From Ascarosepion bandense (Eukaryota > Mollusca > Cephalopoda > Sepiida > Sepiidae): a DNA stretch of 64,000 nucleotides. The translations under genes were made by a program, and so were the position numbers. The notes under the pieces are model-generated. The model saw only the letters and a list, made by a program, of their open reading frames with translations. It did no database searches and was not told the origin of the DNA. Position 1 is the first letter of the stretch. Each line of letters starts with the position of its first letter. The stretch is from positions 206,001 to 270,000 of the forward strand of contig JBBBDQ010000308.1 of assembly GCA_037127315.1 (NCBI GenBank). The letters run 5' to 3'. This document shows, in pieces, positions 20,693-30,775 of the stretch.

Positions 20693-21470
20693 GCAGTTTC
20701 TATACATTTATATTCCTGAGATCCAAAAGCACAAGGATGCATTCCATGAGCTAAGTAGAGTATTAAGGAACAGGAAAATTTCACTAGAAACAAAGAAAAG
20801 ATTGCTGGATTGCTATGTGATGTCAGTTCTTCAATATGGCAGTGAATACTGGACAATATCATCAAAAATGAGGAAAGAACTTGAAGCAGTGGAAATGTGG
20901 TTCTACAAAAGAGTGCTGCAGATATCATGGGCCGAGCATGTGAACAATGATGAGGTTTTGGAAAGAATAGCAATGAAAAGAAAATTAATAGTGAGCATCA
21001 AGAAAATACAACTGAAGTTCCTGGGACATGCAATAAGGAAGGAGGGCTTGGAGAACCCGATACTAACAGGCCAGATTTTTTTTTTTTAATCATATCACCC
21101 CAAGCAAGGCGGTAATGCCACTGATGTGCAGGGGGCTACGTAAGAGTGAAAAGATTGGAAAAGAGAAAGCCGGAAACCGCATCCTAAACAGGGAACAAGG
21201 GATGAGCCTCTACACCTGTTCAATAGACGTGGGTGGAGTGTGAACTGGGCGATAGTTTTTAGTCTATCTACTCCAATTAAATAGAAGGAAAAAGAGACAG
21301 AGGAAGGCAGCGGATAACATATTTGAAGGGCCTAAGCAGGTAGATGATGGAACAAGGGTTGCGTGGTGTAAGAGGAGAAAACATACTAAGAGCCACCAGG
21401 GATAGGGAGACGTGGAAAGCCATGATTGCCTACGTTCTGAAAGGACAGGTCACATAGAAGGAGAAGTTCA
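20693..21470 (+). pseudogene. LINE-beta C-terminal region split by SINE-L
   Basis: A 100-codon open run reads HELSRVLRNRKISLETKKRL, then QYGSEYWTISSKM, then AIRKEGLENPILTGQ up to 21070. A minus-strand SINE-L interrupts. The element then resumes at 21285 with KRDRGRQR-like and GLSRWMMEQG-like codons and ends near ACGTTCTGAAAGGACAGGTC. Joining across the SINE restores similarity to the other LINE-beta copies. It repeats sequence also present in 20400-20628, so two LINE-beta pieces lie side by side. Confidence 0.8.
21071..21284 (-). mobile_element. SINE-L in LINE-beta
   Basis: Complete SINE-L: T-run, tail complement AATCATATCACCCC, body with CAATAGACGTGGGTGGAG, and the 5' end GGAGTAGATAGACTAAAAACT on the minus strand. 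Fixed 5' ends in several copies show that it is an element and not random LINE truncations. Confidence 0.8.
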
Positions 21471-21689
21471 CTGTTATGGCTCTTTCCAGTATTGATGGTA
21501 GATTCCTTCCTAACTTTTTATTTGAAGCAGTGTAGAGGGTCAACATTTTGATCATGTCATTATTTTCTCTTTCAGCTACACATGCAACCCATTTGAAGTT
21601 CTCAATGAAGCTTTCATTCATAGTCATTTTTCACCACTGAGCTTAGAAAGAGGCAGTATATGATAAGCATTTAGATATTTCTGAATGAG

Positions 21690-22440
21690 TTAGGTGCTTT
21701 GCATGAAATCCACTTGAATGTCTTGTGCTTGTCGGAATAAGAAATTAAGAATTAAAATCAACCTTATTCTTCATTTTTACAAAAATTCACAATGACATGT
21801 GAAATCCTGGTTTTTCCCAAATAGAAAAAGGATTGACCATGTGCTTAAAGAAAAAGTCAAAACCAGATTTCACAAATAGGTGTTAAATTGATTTTTGACC
21901 AATGGGAGTGACTTGCAAGACTTAGTGATCAAGTGCAAAAATCTGAATACTATAAAAGGCCCTAGTCAGCATCAATCAGAGAGTCAGATGGAAGCATCGA
22001 GAAAGACAAGACTAAAATGTAACTTCAACTTCAAATCAACCTGGAGATCAGGTCAGGTCATGCCTTGTTCTCTTTCTTCTTCTTTTCTCATGTACTGATT
22101 CTTTTACTTCTTCTTCTCCATCCAATGACATTCCTACTGAATACATACATATGCATATACTCTTTCAACAATTACTACTATGAACATTTTCTACAAATCT
22201 TGATACCTTTAACTTTCTCACTGAACATTAATTTCTACAAATTCTTGTTATTCATTTCTTTTAATAAATTTCCATTTTAACATGAAAAATATATATTTTA
22301 TTCTTACACAATTCCACATGTCTAACATGCCGACAACCTGATGATGAAACCTTCAGATAATTCTGATGATAATTCTGGATAAAACTTGTAAGCTGTAGGG
22401 AGTTCAGTTAAGTCTGACACAAGGCTGAATTAAATAAAAT
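21690..22440 (+). mobile_element. Possible LTR relic
   Basis: GACCAATGGGAG (21897) and, 50 bp later, TACTATAAAAGG (21949) are followed by a GACAAGACTAAAATG leader and a pyrimidine-rich stretch. The order and the sequence CAGCATCAATCAGAGAG resemble the solo LTR at 5343-6081. Boundaries and any target duplication could not be found. No other gene signal is seen in the stretch. Confidence 0.35.
21899..21959 (+). promoter_or_regulatory. CCAAT and TATA pair, LTR-like
   Basis: CCAAT at 21899 and TATAAAAGG at 21951-21959, spaced about 50 bp, as in the 5343 LTR-like block. Confidence 0.35.
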
Positions 22441-22554
22441 TAACCAGTTCCCTACCTCTTCATGCTAACATGTGGTTTAAGAACATGAATCAAGTTATTA
22501 GGTTAAGGTTTTGGTTTTTTGTAGCAAACTAAGGTCTAGTGTGAAATTAGGAAA

Positions 22555-22934
22555 ATAACTTTGAAAGGTCAGGAAAAAATTAAAAGGTCAGAAGAATGTC
22601 ATTAAATGGTCAAGATCAATAGCATTGAAAGGCCAAGAGAGTAAAACTGAAAGGTCATAAAAATGGCATTAAAAGGTCAGTAAATTAACACTGAAAGGTC
22701 AGGAGAATGGCTTTGAAAGGTCAAGAGAATAAAACTGAAAGGTCAGAGAAATGGCAATGAAAGTTCAGATGAATAACACAGAAAAATCAGGAAAATAATT
22801 CTGGAATATCAGGAGAATGGTACTGTAAGGTCAAAAGAATAACACTAAAAAGTCAGGAGAATGGCATTGAAAGGTCAAAGGAATGGCATGAAAAGGTCAA
22901 GAGAATAAACCCATAAAAGGTCAGGAAAATGACA
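22555..22934. repeat. Degenerate ~22-bp minisatellite (AAAGGTCA)
   Basis: AAAGGTCAGGAGAATG.CATTG-type units repeat some 17 times with substitutions, changing between AATGGCATTG and AATAACACTG forms. A short continuation lies at 23490-23570 on the other side of a Repeat-D copy, so Repeat-D inserted in the array. Confidence 0.8.
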
Positions 22935-23480
22935 TTGTTTGAGTTTAAGTTTGAGTTCTGTTTAACTGCATATCAACCTCTGTGGGTTATTCAATGCCAA
23001 AAAATTGGGGCTTTAAGGTAATTTTTTTTAATGTTCAGTTATAGTGAGAAGGTTGATTTAGTCAGATTTTAGTGAAATTTTTTTGTTTTTATTCTTTTTT
23101 ATTTTAGAAAACTGAAAATGTCTTATAGTTTTGTAATCGAAAATGTTTTGCTGAGAATAATTTTTTTCCTTTAAAAATGTGCTATGGTAATAATTTTTTC
23201 AAAAATGTATTGTTGGTAATATTTTTCCTTCAAAAATGTATATTTTTTTTTATAAAAGTCTATTTTTATGTAAATATTTCTATAAAAGTGTATTTTTATA
23301 CTTTCATAGTGTTTTGACCCCAGTTTGGGGTTAACAATTTGCCTATAGCTGGGACCCTAACAGGGGCTACTACTCTGAGAACAACATCAATTAAGATGTG
23401 GTTCCATGCTTTTCACAACCTCCCAATCAGAGGTCTTGCTGCCAGATGCAGTTTATGGTCATGCCCAGGACTGAATGGCA
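22935..23480 (+). mobile_element. Repeat-D
   Basis: Starts GTTTGAGTTCTGTTTAACTG with ATCAACCTCTGTGGG, and has a low-complexity AAAATG/TTTTT middle. The right part reads CCCCAGTTTGGGGTTAAC, CTGGGACCCTAACAGG, ATTAAGATGTGG and CATGCCCAGGACTG. About 540 bp, no open frame. Other copies: 23895, 26165 (minus), 52866 and 60725. Confidence 0.75.
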
Positions 23481-23625
23481 TTGTAAGAACAAGAGAATAA
23501 CACTGAAAGATCAAGAAATTCACATTGAAAGGTCAGTAGAATGACACTAAAAGGTCAAAAGAAAGGTGTGAAAGTTTATAGTAATATCAAATCTTTAATG
23601 AACTCAATGAAATCATTTGATTTAC

Positions 23626-23814
23626 CTGAGAAGAAGAAAATGTATAGAACAACCAATGAGAATCCACACAACAATTCCTACTAAAATGTAGGAATTGGGT
23701 TGGCGCTTCAAGCCTTTCATACCATAGTACTGTCTGTCTTTGAACTCACTGTCTTTTTTCTTGTCTCTCATTGACCAGATGGTTTCATCCCAAAATACTC
23801 GTTCATCAGCTTCC
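23626..23814 (-). CDS. Penultimate exon, DNAJC4-like membrane protein
   Basis: On the minus strand a TTTTAG acceptor and a CTCAG|GTAAAT donor bound 189 bases that are open in one phase only. They encode a charged N-terminal part (EADERVFWDETIWSMRDKKK), a basic stretch (YYGMKGLKRQPNS) and one hydrophobic span (ILVGIVVWILIGCSIHF) of transmembrane length. The codon split AG|C is completed by exon 13802-13892. Both flanks are repeats, while the exon itself matches no repeat here. A single transmembrane segment followed by a short basic tail fits DNAJC4, a J-domain protein. The J domain would lie in exons further right, not identified. Family call is moderate; exon status is strong. Confidence 0.7.
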
Positions 23815-23821
23815 CTAAAAT

Positions 23822-24435
23822 ATTAAAAAAAAAAAAATATATATATAAATAAATAATAGTCTGTCTGTAAAGGTCTATCAAAAAAATGTCCAGTGTTTGA
23901 GTTTTGTTTAACAAAATATCAACCTCTGTAGGTTATTTATTGCCAAAAAGTTACAGTGAGAAGGTTGATTTAGTCAGATTTTGAGAATTTTTAAAAAATT
24001 TTTTTTATTTTAGAAAACAGAAGATGTTTTCTAATTTTGTATTCAAAAATGCATTGCTGGTAATATTTTTTTTCCTTCAAAAATGCATTATGGAAATAAT
24101 ATTTTCCTTCAAAAATATGTTATGGCAATACTTTTTTTCCTTCAAAAATGTGTTATGGTAATAATTTTTTTTCTTTCAAAATGTATTATTAGTAATATTT
24201 TTCCTTCAAAAATGTATATTTTCCTATAAAAGTCTATTTTTATGTATATATTTCTATAAAAGTCTATTTTTATGTATATATTTCTATAAAAGTCTATTTT
24301 TATACTTTCATAGTATTTTGACCCAAGTTTGGGGATCAACTATTTTCCCATAGCTGGGATCCAAACAGATGCTAACAGTCCAGGTCAGGGTGGACCTGGG
24401 AACAACAGCAATTAAGAGGTGGTATCATGCTTCTC
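23822..24435 (+). mobile_element. Repeat-D, left part (split by SINE-A)
   Basis: GTTTGAGTTTTGTTTAAC and ATCAACCTCTGTAGG near 23897, an expanded tandem of TTCAAAAATG.ATTATG units, and a three-unit repeat AAAGTCTATTTTTATGTATAT (about 30 bp). Then come CCCAAGTTTGGGGATCAAC and ATTAAGAGGTGG. It continues after the SINE at 24744 with CTCACAACCTCCAAATCAG to about 24830. Confidence 0.75.
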
Positions 24436-24743
24436 GGATTTGTGTTGTGGTCCAGTGGATATCGACTCAGAACGAGAAATCGGAGAGCCGAGTTCGAATT
24501 CCAGTTGAATCCGTTGCAATCATATACGCATTAATACCTTGGGAAAGGAATTAATCCATCACTTCCCTCCAGCTATGGGTCAAATAACAGGACAGATTGG
24601 GTTCTATAGCCTTGGTTGGCAACCAGTCTACCGCAGAAAGCAATGGCAACCTACTGCGGGATAATCTTCTGCACAGTCAGTCATGTCTTTTTTGAGACAT
24701 AATTGCCCAAGTGTGTATCACATATGACGCTTAACTGACTGAC
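24436..24743 (+). mobile_element. SINE-A with target duplication in Repeat-D
   Basis: Full-length plus-strand SINE-A flanked by CATGCTTCTC (24426-24435) and CATGCTCCTC (24744-24753). The uninterrupted Repeat-D copy at 23420 confirms that this decamer occurs once at the empty site. Confidence 0.9.
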
Positions 24744-25740
24744 CATGCTCCTCACAACCTCCAAATCAGAGGCCTAGCTGCCGGATTCAGTTTACCGTCA
24801 TACCCAGGACTGACTACTAGGTATGAATAAGTAACAAAAATAAGATGAAAGATAAACTAGTCAAACATTTAAAAATAATAACAATGCTTCATCTAAGAAA
24901 TTTAGAAAAGTCTATTACAAATAAATAAGTAACAAAAATGTGTTTCCTAAATATAACCTACCCTAAGGTTAGTAAATATCACATCAGATATTTCATCCAA
25001 AAGGGGTGGATAGTCAGCTTGTATCAAATAACATGACCACTCTAATAAGTATGATCCTCACTTGGTGCCCCATAAATACAGCCTTGAGCCAGACTAACAT
25101 AACCTTAAGACCAAACTGAATATTGCATCCTAAAATGGTGGGTAGCAAGCTAGTGTTAAACATTACTTTGATCCTCACCAGGTGCCACACATTCATGGCC
25201 TTTCCCTGTACTGAGATGAGTAAATAAAATCTTTCACAAGTTCCAGTTTCTGTTTCTTTGAAAGCCATTTCATTATACCCAGAAGCCATAACTTGCAGCT
25301 TGGTAATCAGAGAGGCTCTGAAAGAAAATGTCACAGATACACAAGACTTCTATTTGCGTACGTGCATCTACAGATGAATGCTGTGAATAGTGCAATTGGT
25401 ATATGCACAAATTTCTTTTGAATATACCGACAGAAAGCAGTGATGCTACCAAAATTATGATAGTTGCCCATTTCTGACAATGGCTGAAGCAGTTTCAAAA
25501 TAGTCTGCATATAAAACACCTGTACAGGCACATATAAGGATATACATTTACATTAGCATTCCAGGTTTAAGGTAAAATAAAAAAAAAATCCAAGCTGTAA
25601 ATAGGAATAATTTTGGCAACATTCAGTACAGATTAAATAATGATTGTTTAATGGCACATCAACACCTAATGGGTCACTTAATGTCGAAATTTAATTTTCT
25701 TGGGAGCTTCAACATAATACAAACAAGAAATATGTTATTC
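24744..25740. other. Repeat-D end and unassigned sequence
   Basis: To about 24830 it is the Repeat-D right end. GATCCTCACTTGGTGCCCC (25049) and GATCCTCACCAGGTGCC (25171) look like decayed SINE-B box B to acceptor-end pieces. 25640-25700 resembles the Repeat-D start (GGCACATCAACACCTAATGG). A 106-codon minus-strand open run (25014-25334) has no recognisable domain and overlaps these relics, so it is not called as a gene. Confidence 0.4.
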
Positions 25741-25744
25741 GATT

Positions 25745-26100
25745 TGTATTTATTTCTGAGATGAGTAATTTTCAATTATCTTGGAATTATTTCGAACTTT
25801 TGTTCTCATCTTGGTTGATATCGGTGTTATAATAGACATGTCTCGACCAAGTACCCTCTGGTCATCATCCTTGGACTTGGTAGTGAGAGTACCAAATTCT
25901 AACATGAAAAAACAATAATTGATTTCACAGGATATTTCACAATAATCAATGAGATATTCCACATCAGCCAATCTATGGACACCTGATGATGACCAGAAGG
26001 TACTTGGTCGAAACATTGTGTCTATTATAACACCTATCTCAACCAAAATGAGAACAAAAGTTTGAAATAATTCCAAGATGTTGTTATTTGATATTCGCAA
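25745..26100. repeat. Inverted-repeat element with hammerhead-like core
   Basis: Arms 25750-25875 and 25983-26090 are inverted copies sharing GATGAGTAATTTTC..., CTTGGAATTATTTCG and GGTACTTGGTCGA. The right arm on the plus strand has CTGATGA (25983), a GACCA/TGGTC stem (25991-26009) and GAAAC (26010). The flanks UGGACAC (25976) and GUGUCUA (26018) could pair over 7 bp as stem I. Confidence 0.55.
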
Positions 26101-26164
26101 TTAACTACATAGGAGCTCATACTCGGCTTTTGTGGATATACATCTTTGTGTAAACATAATTACT

Positions 26165-26720
26165 AGATATATGCAGTCCTGGGCATGAAAATAAACTGCA
26201 TTCAGCAACAAGGCCTCTGTTTGGAAGATTGTGAGGAGCATGGAACCACCTCTTAACTGCTGTTGTTTCCAGGTCCACCCTGATCTGGAGTGGTAGCACC
26301 TGTTAGGGTCCCAGCTATAGGCAAATAGTTAACCCCCAAACTGGGGTCAAAACACTATGAAAGTATAAAAATAAACTTTTATAGAAATATATGAATAAAA
26401 ATAAACTTTTTTAGAAAATATACATTTTTGAAGGAAAAATATTACTAACAATACATTTTTGAAGAAAAAATTATTACCATAACACATTTTTTAAGGAACA
26501 AATTTTTCTCAGCAAAACATTTTTGAATACAAAACTAGAAGACATTTTCAGTTTTTTCAAAATAAAAAAGAATAAAAACAAAAATTTTCATCAAAATCTC
26601 ACTAAATCAACCTTCTCACTATAACCAAACATTAAAAAAATATCTTAAAACCCAACCTTTTTGGCATTAAAATAACCTGCACAGGTTGATATGTCATTAA
26701 ACAAAACTCAAAACTAGATA
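26165..26720 (-). mobile_element. Repeat-D, minus strand
   Basis: Complement of the Repeat-D landmarks in order: CAGTCCTGGGCATG, CCACCTCTTAACTGC, CCAGCTATAGGCAAATAG, CCCAAACTGGGGTC and finally AACCTGCACAGGTTGATATG. Confidence 0.75.
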
Positions 26721-27032
26721 TATGTTTTATGTTGTAGTCTTGTTGAAGTTTTATTTTGAAATACAGTTTGATTTCTTGAAGAAATTGAAGGATATTATAT
26801 CAATTTGTGTCATGAAAGAGTGATTTCATGTTGGTTATTTGTTTGGTTAATTTTGTCTGGCAACATATGAATCTTTATGGGTTATTTATTCCTGGAATCT
26901 AAATATTTTGAACATAATTTAATGGTTCCGACTAAATATATTACACATTTGCATAATTTTTTATTAGTTTTATAGAAATATATGTTCTTAAATTTACATC
27001 GCAACCAACCTATGAACTTTACAGCCTATATA
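26721..27032. other. Unassigned AT-rich stretch
   Basis: TTTATGTTGTAGTCTTGTTGAAG and AATACAGTTTGATTTCTT recur at 27475-27540 beyond the MITE, so the MITE interrupts or joins two related copies. No gene. Confidence 0.4.
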
Positions 27033-27432
27033 CACTACCGGCCATAATTATTAGGCAACTCAGTGTTTTAAAAAAAAGATTTATTTCATACAATTTTTTA
27101 GTATTTATTGCCATGTGAATAATTGTAAATGAAAATAGAATGGTTCTTTTTTTTAATACTGCACAATAACATGTGCATCAAATGAATTTATAAATAGTTA
27201 ATAATTACCTATATTGCAGTTTCATCACTGAAAGAATGAAGAAAATTTAGGATGATTTGGACAAGTTCATCTTTGCTTCCTTGCCTTGTAAAATTTTGCA
27301 AAGTAATAATAACAAAAGAACCATTCTATTTTCATTTAGAATTATCCACTTGGCAATAAATACTAAAATAGTATGAAATACATCATTTCTTTTAAAAAAA
27401 CTGGGGTGACCTAACAATTATGGCTGGTAGTG
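27033..27432. mobile_element. MITE-M copy
   Basis: CACTACCGGCCATAATTATT at left and TAACAATTATGGCTGGTAGTG at right, flanked by TA. The interior keeps CATCTTTGCTTCCTTGCCTTG like the 12527 copy. Confidence 0.85.
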
Positions 27433-27846
27433 TATGTGTTTCTATCGACATAACTGTTAGAGGCGGTTATATATGTGTTTTATGCTGTAGTTTTGTTGAA
27501 GATATATCCTGAAATACAGTTTGATTTCTTTAAGAAATTGTTGGATATTATCTGAATTAATGATATGAAAGACTTCTTTCATGTTGACTGATGTATTGTT
27601 GGTAACATTACTATAAATAAATACTGTTGATAATTTTAAGGTGTTATTTTTTCAAGAAATCCAAACAAAGTTCATAAAATTTTGCATGCAAAAGTGTATA
27701 TATAAACAAAACCATAACTTTATATAACTTTGTTATAATCATATAATTATGAATTAAAAGTACATTGCGACACAGAAATTTCTATGTTTTGAGATAGAAT
27801 CTCGTCATCAGGCAATGTTAGATGTTGGTTGTGAAAATGATTTACA
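27433..27846. repeat. AT-rich repeat with hammerhead-like hairpin
   Basis: On the minus strand 27785-27812 reads CTGATGA, C, then a GAGAT-TCT-ATCTC hairpin and AAAAC (GAAAC with its first base changed). The rest is AT-rich and unassigned. Confidence 0.4.
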
Positions 27847-27847
27847 T

Positions 27848-28055
27848 TTTTTTTTTTAATCATATCACCCCGAGCAAGGTGGTAACACCACTAATGTGCA
27901 GGGGGCTACATAGGATTAAAAAGATTGGAAAAGAGAAAACCGGAATCCACATCCTAAACAGGGAACAAGGGATGAGCCTCTTCACCTGTTCAATAGACGT
28001 GGGTGGAGTGTGAACAGGGCGATAGATAGATCTATCTACTCTAATTGAAAAAAAA
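27848..28055 (-). mobile_element. SINE-L
   Basis: T-run, AATCATATCACCCCGAGCAA, body CCTAAACAGGGAACAAGGG and CAATAGACGTGGGTGGAG, 5' end AGATCTATCTACTCTAATTG. Confidence 0.8.
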
Positions 28056-28099
28056 TGTGGCAGAGCAGGAGGAGTCATGTACTAGGAAAAATGCAAATA

Positions 28100-28720
28100 A
28101 ATAGGGATCCAGTCTGACCATCCCAGGAAAGAAAATCAAAATGAAGAGGAGGATAAAATGAAAAGAAAAAGGAAGCTAAAAAAAGACAAAAAAAAAATAA
28201 GAGGTGAGAAAAAAATAGAAAAAGTGAAGAGAAATGGAGAACAAAAAGAAATGAAAGAAAGAAAGAAAAAAGAAAGAAATATTCAAGAGAATGAAGGGAG
28301 AAAAATGTGAAAAAGGAGAAAAAAGCAAGAGAGAAAAAAGAAAAAAGTGAGTAAAAAGATGAAAAAGAAGAAAAGAAAAGAAAAGAGAGACAAAGAAAGA
28401 AAGTAAGAAGAAAGTGGAAGAAGTAAAGAAAAAGGAGAAACAAAGTCGAGAGAGAAAAAAAGAATGACAAAACTGTCACTCTTTCTCATAACTTTCCTCC
28501 TATGTAACCCCCATGCAAAACAGTGGTAGTAAAATGCCTTGCTTGGGGCGATACGATAAAAAAAAAAAGAAGAAATAAGGAAGAAGAAAGAAAAATTAAA
28601 GAGAAAAAGAGAACGAAGAAAGAAAGAAAGGGCAAGAATAAATAAAGAAGAAAGAAAAATGGAAAAGAGAAAAAGAATGAAAAATTGAAGAAAGAGATAG
28701 AAAAGGGTAAAAAAGAAGAA
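28100..28720. repeat. Polypurine tract (GA/A-rich), ~600 bp
   Basis: The plus strand is almost all A and G (GAAAGAAAGAAAGAAAAAAG and the like), apart from a LINE-alpha tail in the middle. The long minus-strand open runs here are only Phe/Leu/Ser-rich products of the bias. Confidence 0.85.
28465..28571 (+). mobile_element. LINE-alpha tail inside polypurine tract
   Basis: CATAACTTTCCTCCTATGTA, then AATGCCTTGCTTGGGGCGATA and A-run. The purine bias resumes after it, so the tail either inserted in the tract or seeded it. Confidence 0.7.
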
Positions 28721-28977
28721 ACTTATGGAAGAATGACTAAAGAAGAAAAGAAAGAATTTATAAACAGATTCCAAAACCTGGCCGAATGTCAACTTCCCAA
28801 GAAAGAACATACTGCCATCAGAATGGGAAAAGAAAGATGGAAAGAGATGGTGGGGGATGAAGATTTTGGCTCAGAAAACAAAGTGAGAATGTTTTGCCAA
28901 GAGTAGCACTCTTGTAAATACAAATAAAAAAATGCTTGTAAAATAGTAAGAACTCAAAACACAAACATATGCAGATT
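28721..28977. other. Unassigned, purine-biased
   Basis: A short plus-strand open run (28685-28906) reads KEFINRFQNLAECQLPKKE. It has no recognised domain and starts within the polypurine tract, so it is not called as a gene. Confidence 0.3.

Positions 28978-29032
<55 letters not shown>
28978..29032. repeat. (CA)n microsatellite
   Basis: About 25 uninterrupted CA units. Confidence 0.95.
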
Positions 29033-29034
<2 letters not shown>

Positions 29035-29645
29035 AACAAGAAAATCAAAATGCACTTCCTCTTGGTAAAACGCCTACCCCATATTCCTCATTTCCTGCCA
29101 TCAAAATTACCAAGCCTCTTTTTCTCTCTCTCAGTGTTAAAAGCAAACATAAAAAGAAGTTTAAAAAATTTTGTTTTAAATAAACATGGATGAATATGTT
29201 TGCTTTTTAAAAACACAATAACATTATCCTTAAATTATTTTAAACTTCTAAGAAAATATTCCTGTTGTAACTCGGTTTAGATCAACATATTTTTGGTTTG
29301 GTTTAGTTAGGATGTTTGATTTCAACCCTGGTTAGTTTATTCCAAGTAATATTTCTGACACACCACCCAGTGAGTATTAAACACATTACTCAATAGCTAG
29401 GGTCAACCACTCTAACCTTGTCAATCATTATCCGACACTGGCGATCTACTAATATAAAACTGGAGAGTCTAATCTGAAGACGATTCACTTTGATCCAATT
29501 TTTGCTACCTCCAAGACAATTCTGTTGGTTGTAGACAATTCTCCAAATGTACAGTTGATTCTATCTTGGATTGATTCATTTTTCAATGTAATAATCCTTG
29601 AATTATTGACTGTTGAATAAAAGTTGCATAGCAGAAAAATCACAA
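29033..29645. other. No gene recognised
   Basis: AT-rich; includes a short piece with GACAATTCT repeated twice (29515-29545). Nothing else is supported. Confidence 0.4.
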
Positions 29646-29836
29646 TGAATAAAGAGATTGGTAGACATAGGTCAGGTTTTAAAATAAAAATCAGAAAGGT
29701 AGATATAGATCTGGTTTAACAACATAAAAAATATGAACATAAGTCCAGTTTTATAATAAGAATGAAAAAAAATAGATCCAGTTTTATAAAAAGAATAAAA
29801 TAGGGAGATATAGATCTGGTTTTGCTCTAAGAACAA
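29646..29836. repeat. Degenerate ~35-bp minisatellite, left part
   Basis: Units of the type ATAGATCTGGTTTTA.AATAAG with A-rich linkers. The same units reappear at 30290-30510, so the intervening Repeat-D head and 5S-headed SINE inserted in this array. Confidence 0.65.
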
Positions 29837-29839
29837 GAT

Positions 29840-29945
29840 AGGGAGTTTGTTTTGTTTGTTTTTGAGGCTTAACGACCTATCAATCCGTATGGGATCATTT
29901 AAGGTCATAACCAATGATTTTGGGTAAGGTTATTTTATTTATACA
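29840..29945 (+). repeat. Repeat-D head fragment
   Basis: GTTTGTTTTTGAGGCTTAACG, CCTATCAATCCGTATGGG and TTTAAGGTCATAACC match the diverged Repeat-D beginning only. Confidence 0.5.
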
Positions 29946-30011
29946 ACATTTTTCTTTTTGAGTATCAAGATTCATTGGGATTTGTTTTTTAAGAGCAGGA
30001 TCCCCAATAAC

Positions 30012-30168
30012 CCTTGTTATTTAACCCATAATTGGAAGGAAGGGACAGATTAATACCTTCCCAAGGGTACCAGTGCTTAAGTGAATGCAGGGTATTTAAC
30101 TGGAATTTGAACTCGGCTTACCGATTTCTCTTTCCAAGCCGATATCCACTGCACCACAATGCACATCC
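30012..30168 (-). mobile_element. SINE-A part of a 5S-headed composite SINE
   Basis: Minus-strand SINE-A from its tRNA-like head (TGTGCATTGTGGTGCAGTGG) to mid body, where it is truncated. Ten bases upstream of its head lies a 5S rRNA-like sequence in the same orientation, as at 52111. Confidence 0.8.
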
Positions 30169-30178
30169 ATCACTATAT

Positions 30179-30286
30179 GCTTACAGCACCTGGCATTCCC
30201 AAGTGGTCAACCATCTAGGCTCAACGTTGCTTAATTTTGGTGACTGAGCGAGAACCGGTGTATTCAACGTGATAGGCCGTAAGTCC
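30179..30286 (-). ncRNA. 5S rRNA-derived head of composite SINE
   Basis: The minus strand aligns by eye to metazoan 5S rRNA almost throughout: TACGGCC.ATCACGTTGAA, CACCGGTTCTCG, AGTCACC.AA.TTAAGCAAC, AGATGGTTGACC.CTTGGGA and GGTGCTGTAAGC. Differences at several conserved positions suggest a retroposed derivative rather than a functional 5S gene. Its position directly upstream of a SINE-A, repeated at 52111, indicates a composite SINE. Confidence 0.8.
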
Positions 30287-30289
30287 CAA

Positions 30290-30510
30290 GATAGGTAAAA
30301 ATAGGTTCATTTTTACAATAACAGTTAAACAGAGGTCAGGTTTTATGCTAACAGGCCGAAATATATAGGTCGGCTTTTACAGTAGAGTTAAAAAGTTAGA
30401 CATAAGTTTGGTTTTAAAATAAAAGTAAAAAAAATAACATTATTATATTTCTGGTTTTGCAATAAGAATCAAAACAGTAAATATAAGCCAGGTTTTTACC
30501 AGAGATTCCA
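30290..30510. repeat. Degenerate ~35-bp minisatellite, right part
   Basis: Continuation of the 29646 array with ATAGGTC.G.TTTTA-like units. Confidence 0.6.
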
Positions 30511-30775
30511 AGCATTTAACTGAAATGTGGCCCCCCTTTTAGTTTTTGGCAGGGGATACAGTCAGCATTTTCTAAGTCTTGCAATAAACATTGACATGAG
30601 TAATTTACATATCTGCCATTGTTCAAATGTTCAAATCCCTTTGTAGATTTGCTGCAAACAACGTATCAGACAATCCTTTCTTCAACTCTTGTTAGATGTA
30701 ATAACTAAAAAGATATTTTAAAAAAAGCTCTAAAGTCACCCATCTAATCTGGTGAACAATTAATTTTTCCATTTG
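30511..30775. other. No gene recognised
   Basis: Non-repetitive by eye; no splice-bounded open frame seen. Confidence 0.35.

Noticed and set aside
22330..22370. CTGATGATGAAACC as a hammerhead core
   Set aside because: CTGATGA and GAAAC are present but there is no room for a stem II between them.
25014..25334. 106-codon minus-strand open frame as a host gene
   Set aside because: It overlaps decayed SINE-B-like pieces and shows no domain or splice signals.
28075..28810. Long Phe/Leu/Ser-rich minus-strand open frames
   Set aside because: They are produced by the polypurine tract on the plus strand and contain no domain.
30179..30286. Functional 5S rRNA gene
   Set aside because: Several conserved positions differ, and it is fused to a SINE-A; the 52111 copy repeats that arrangement.
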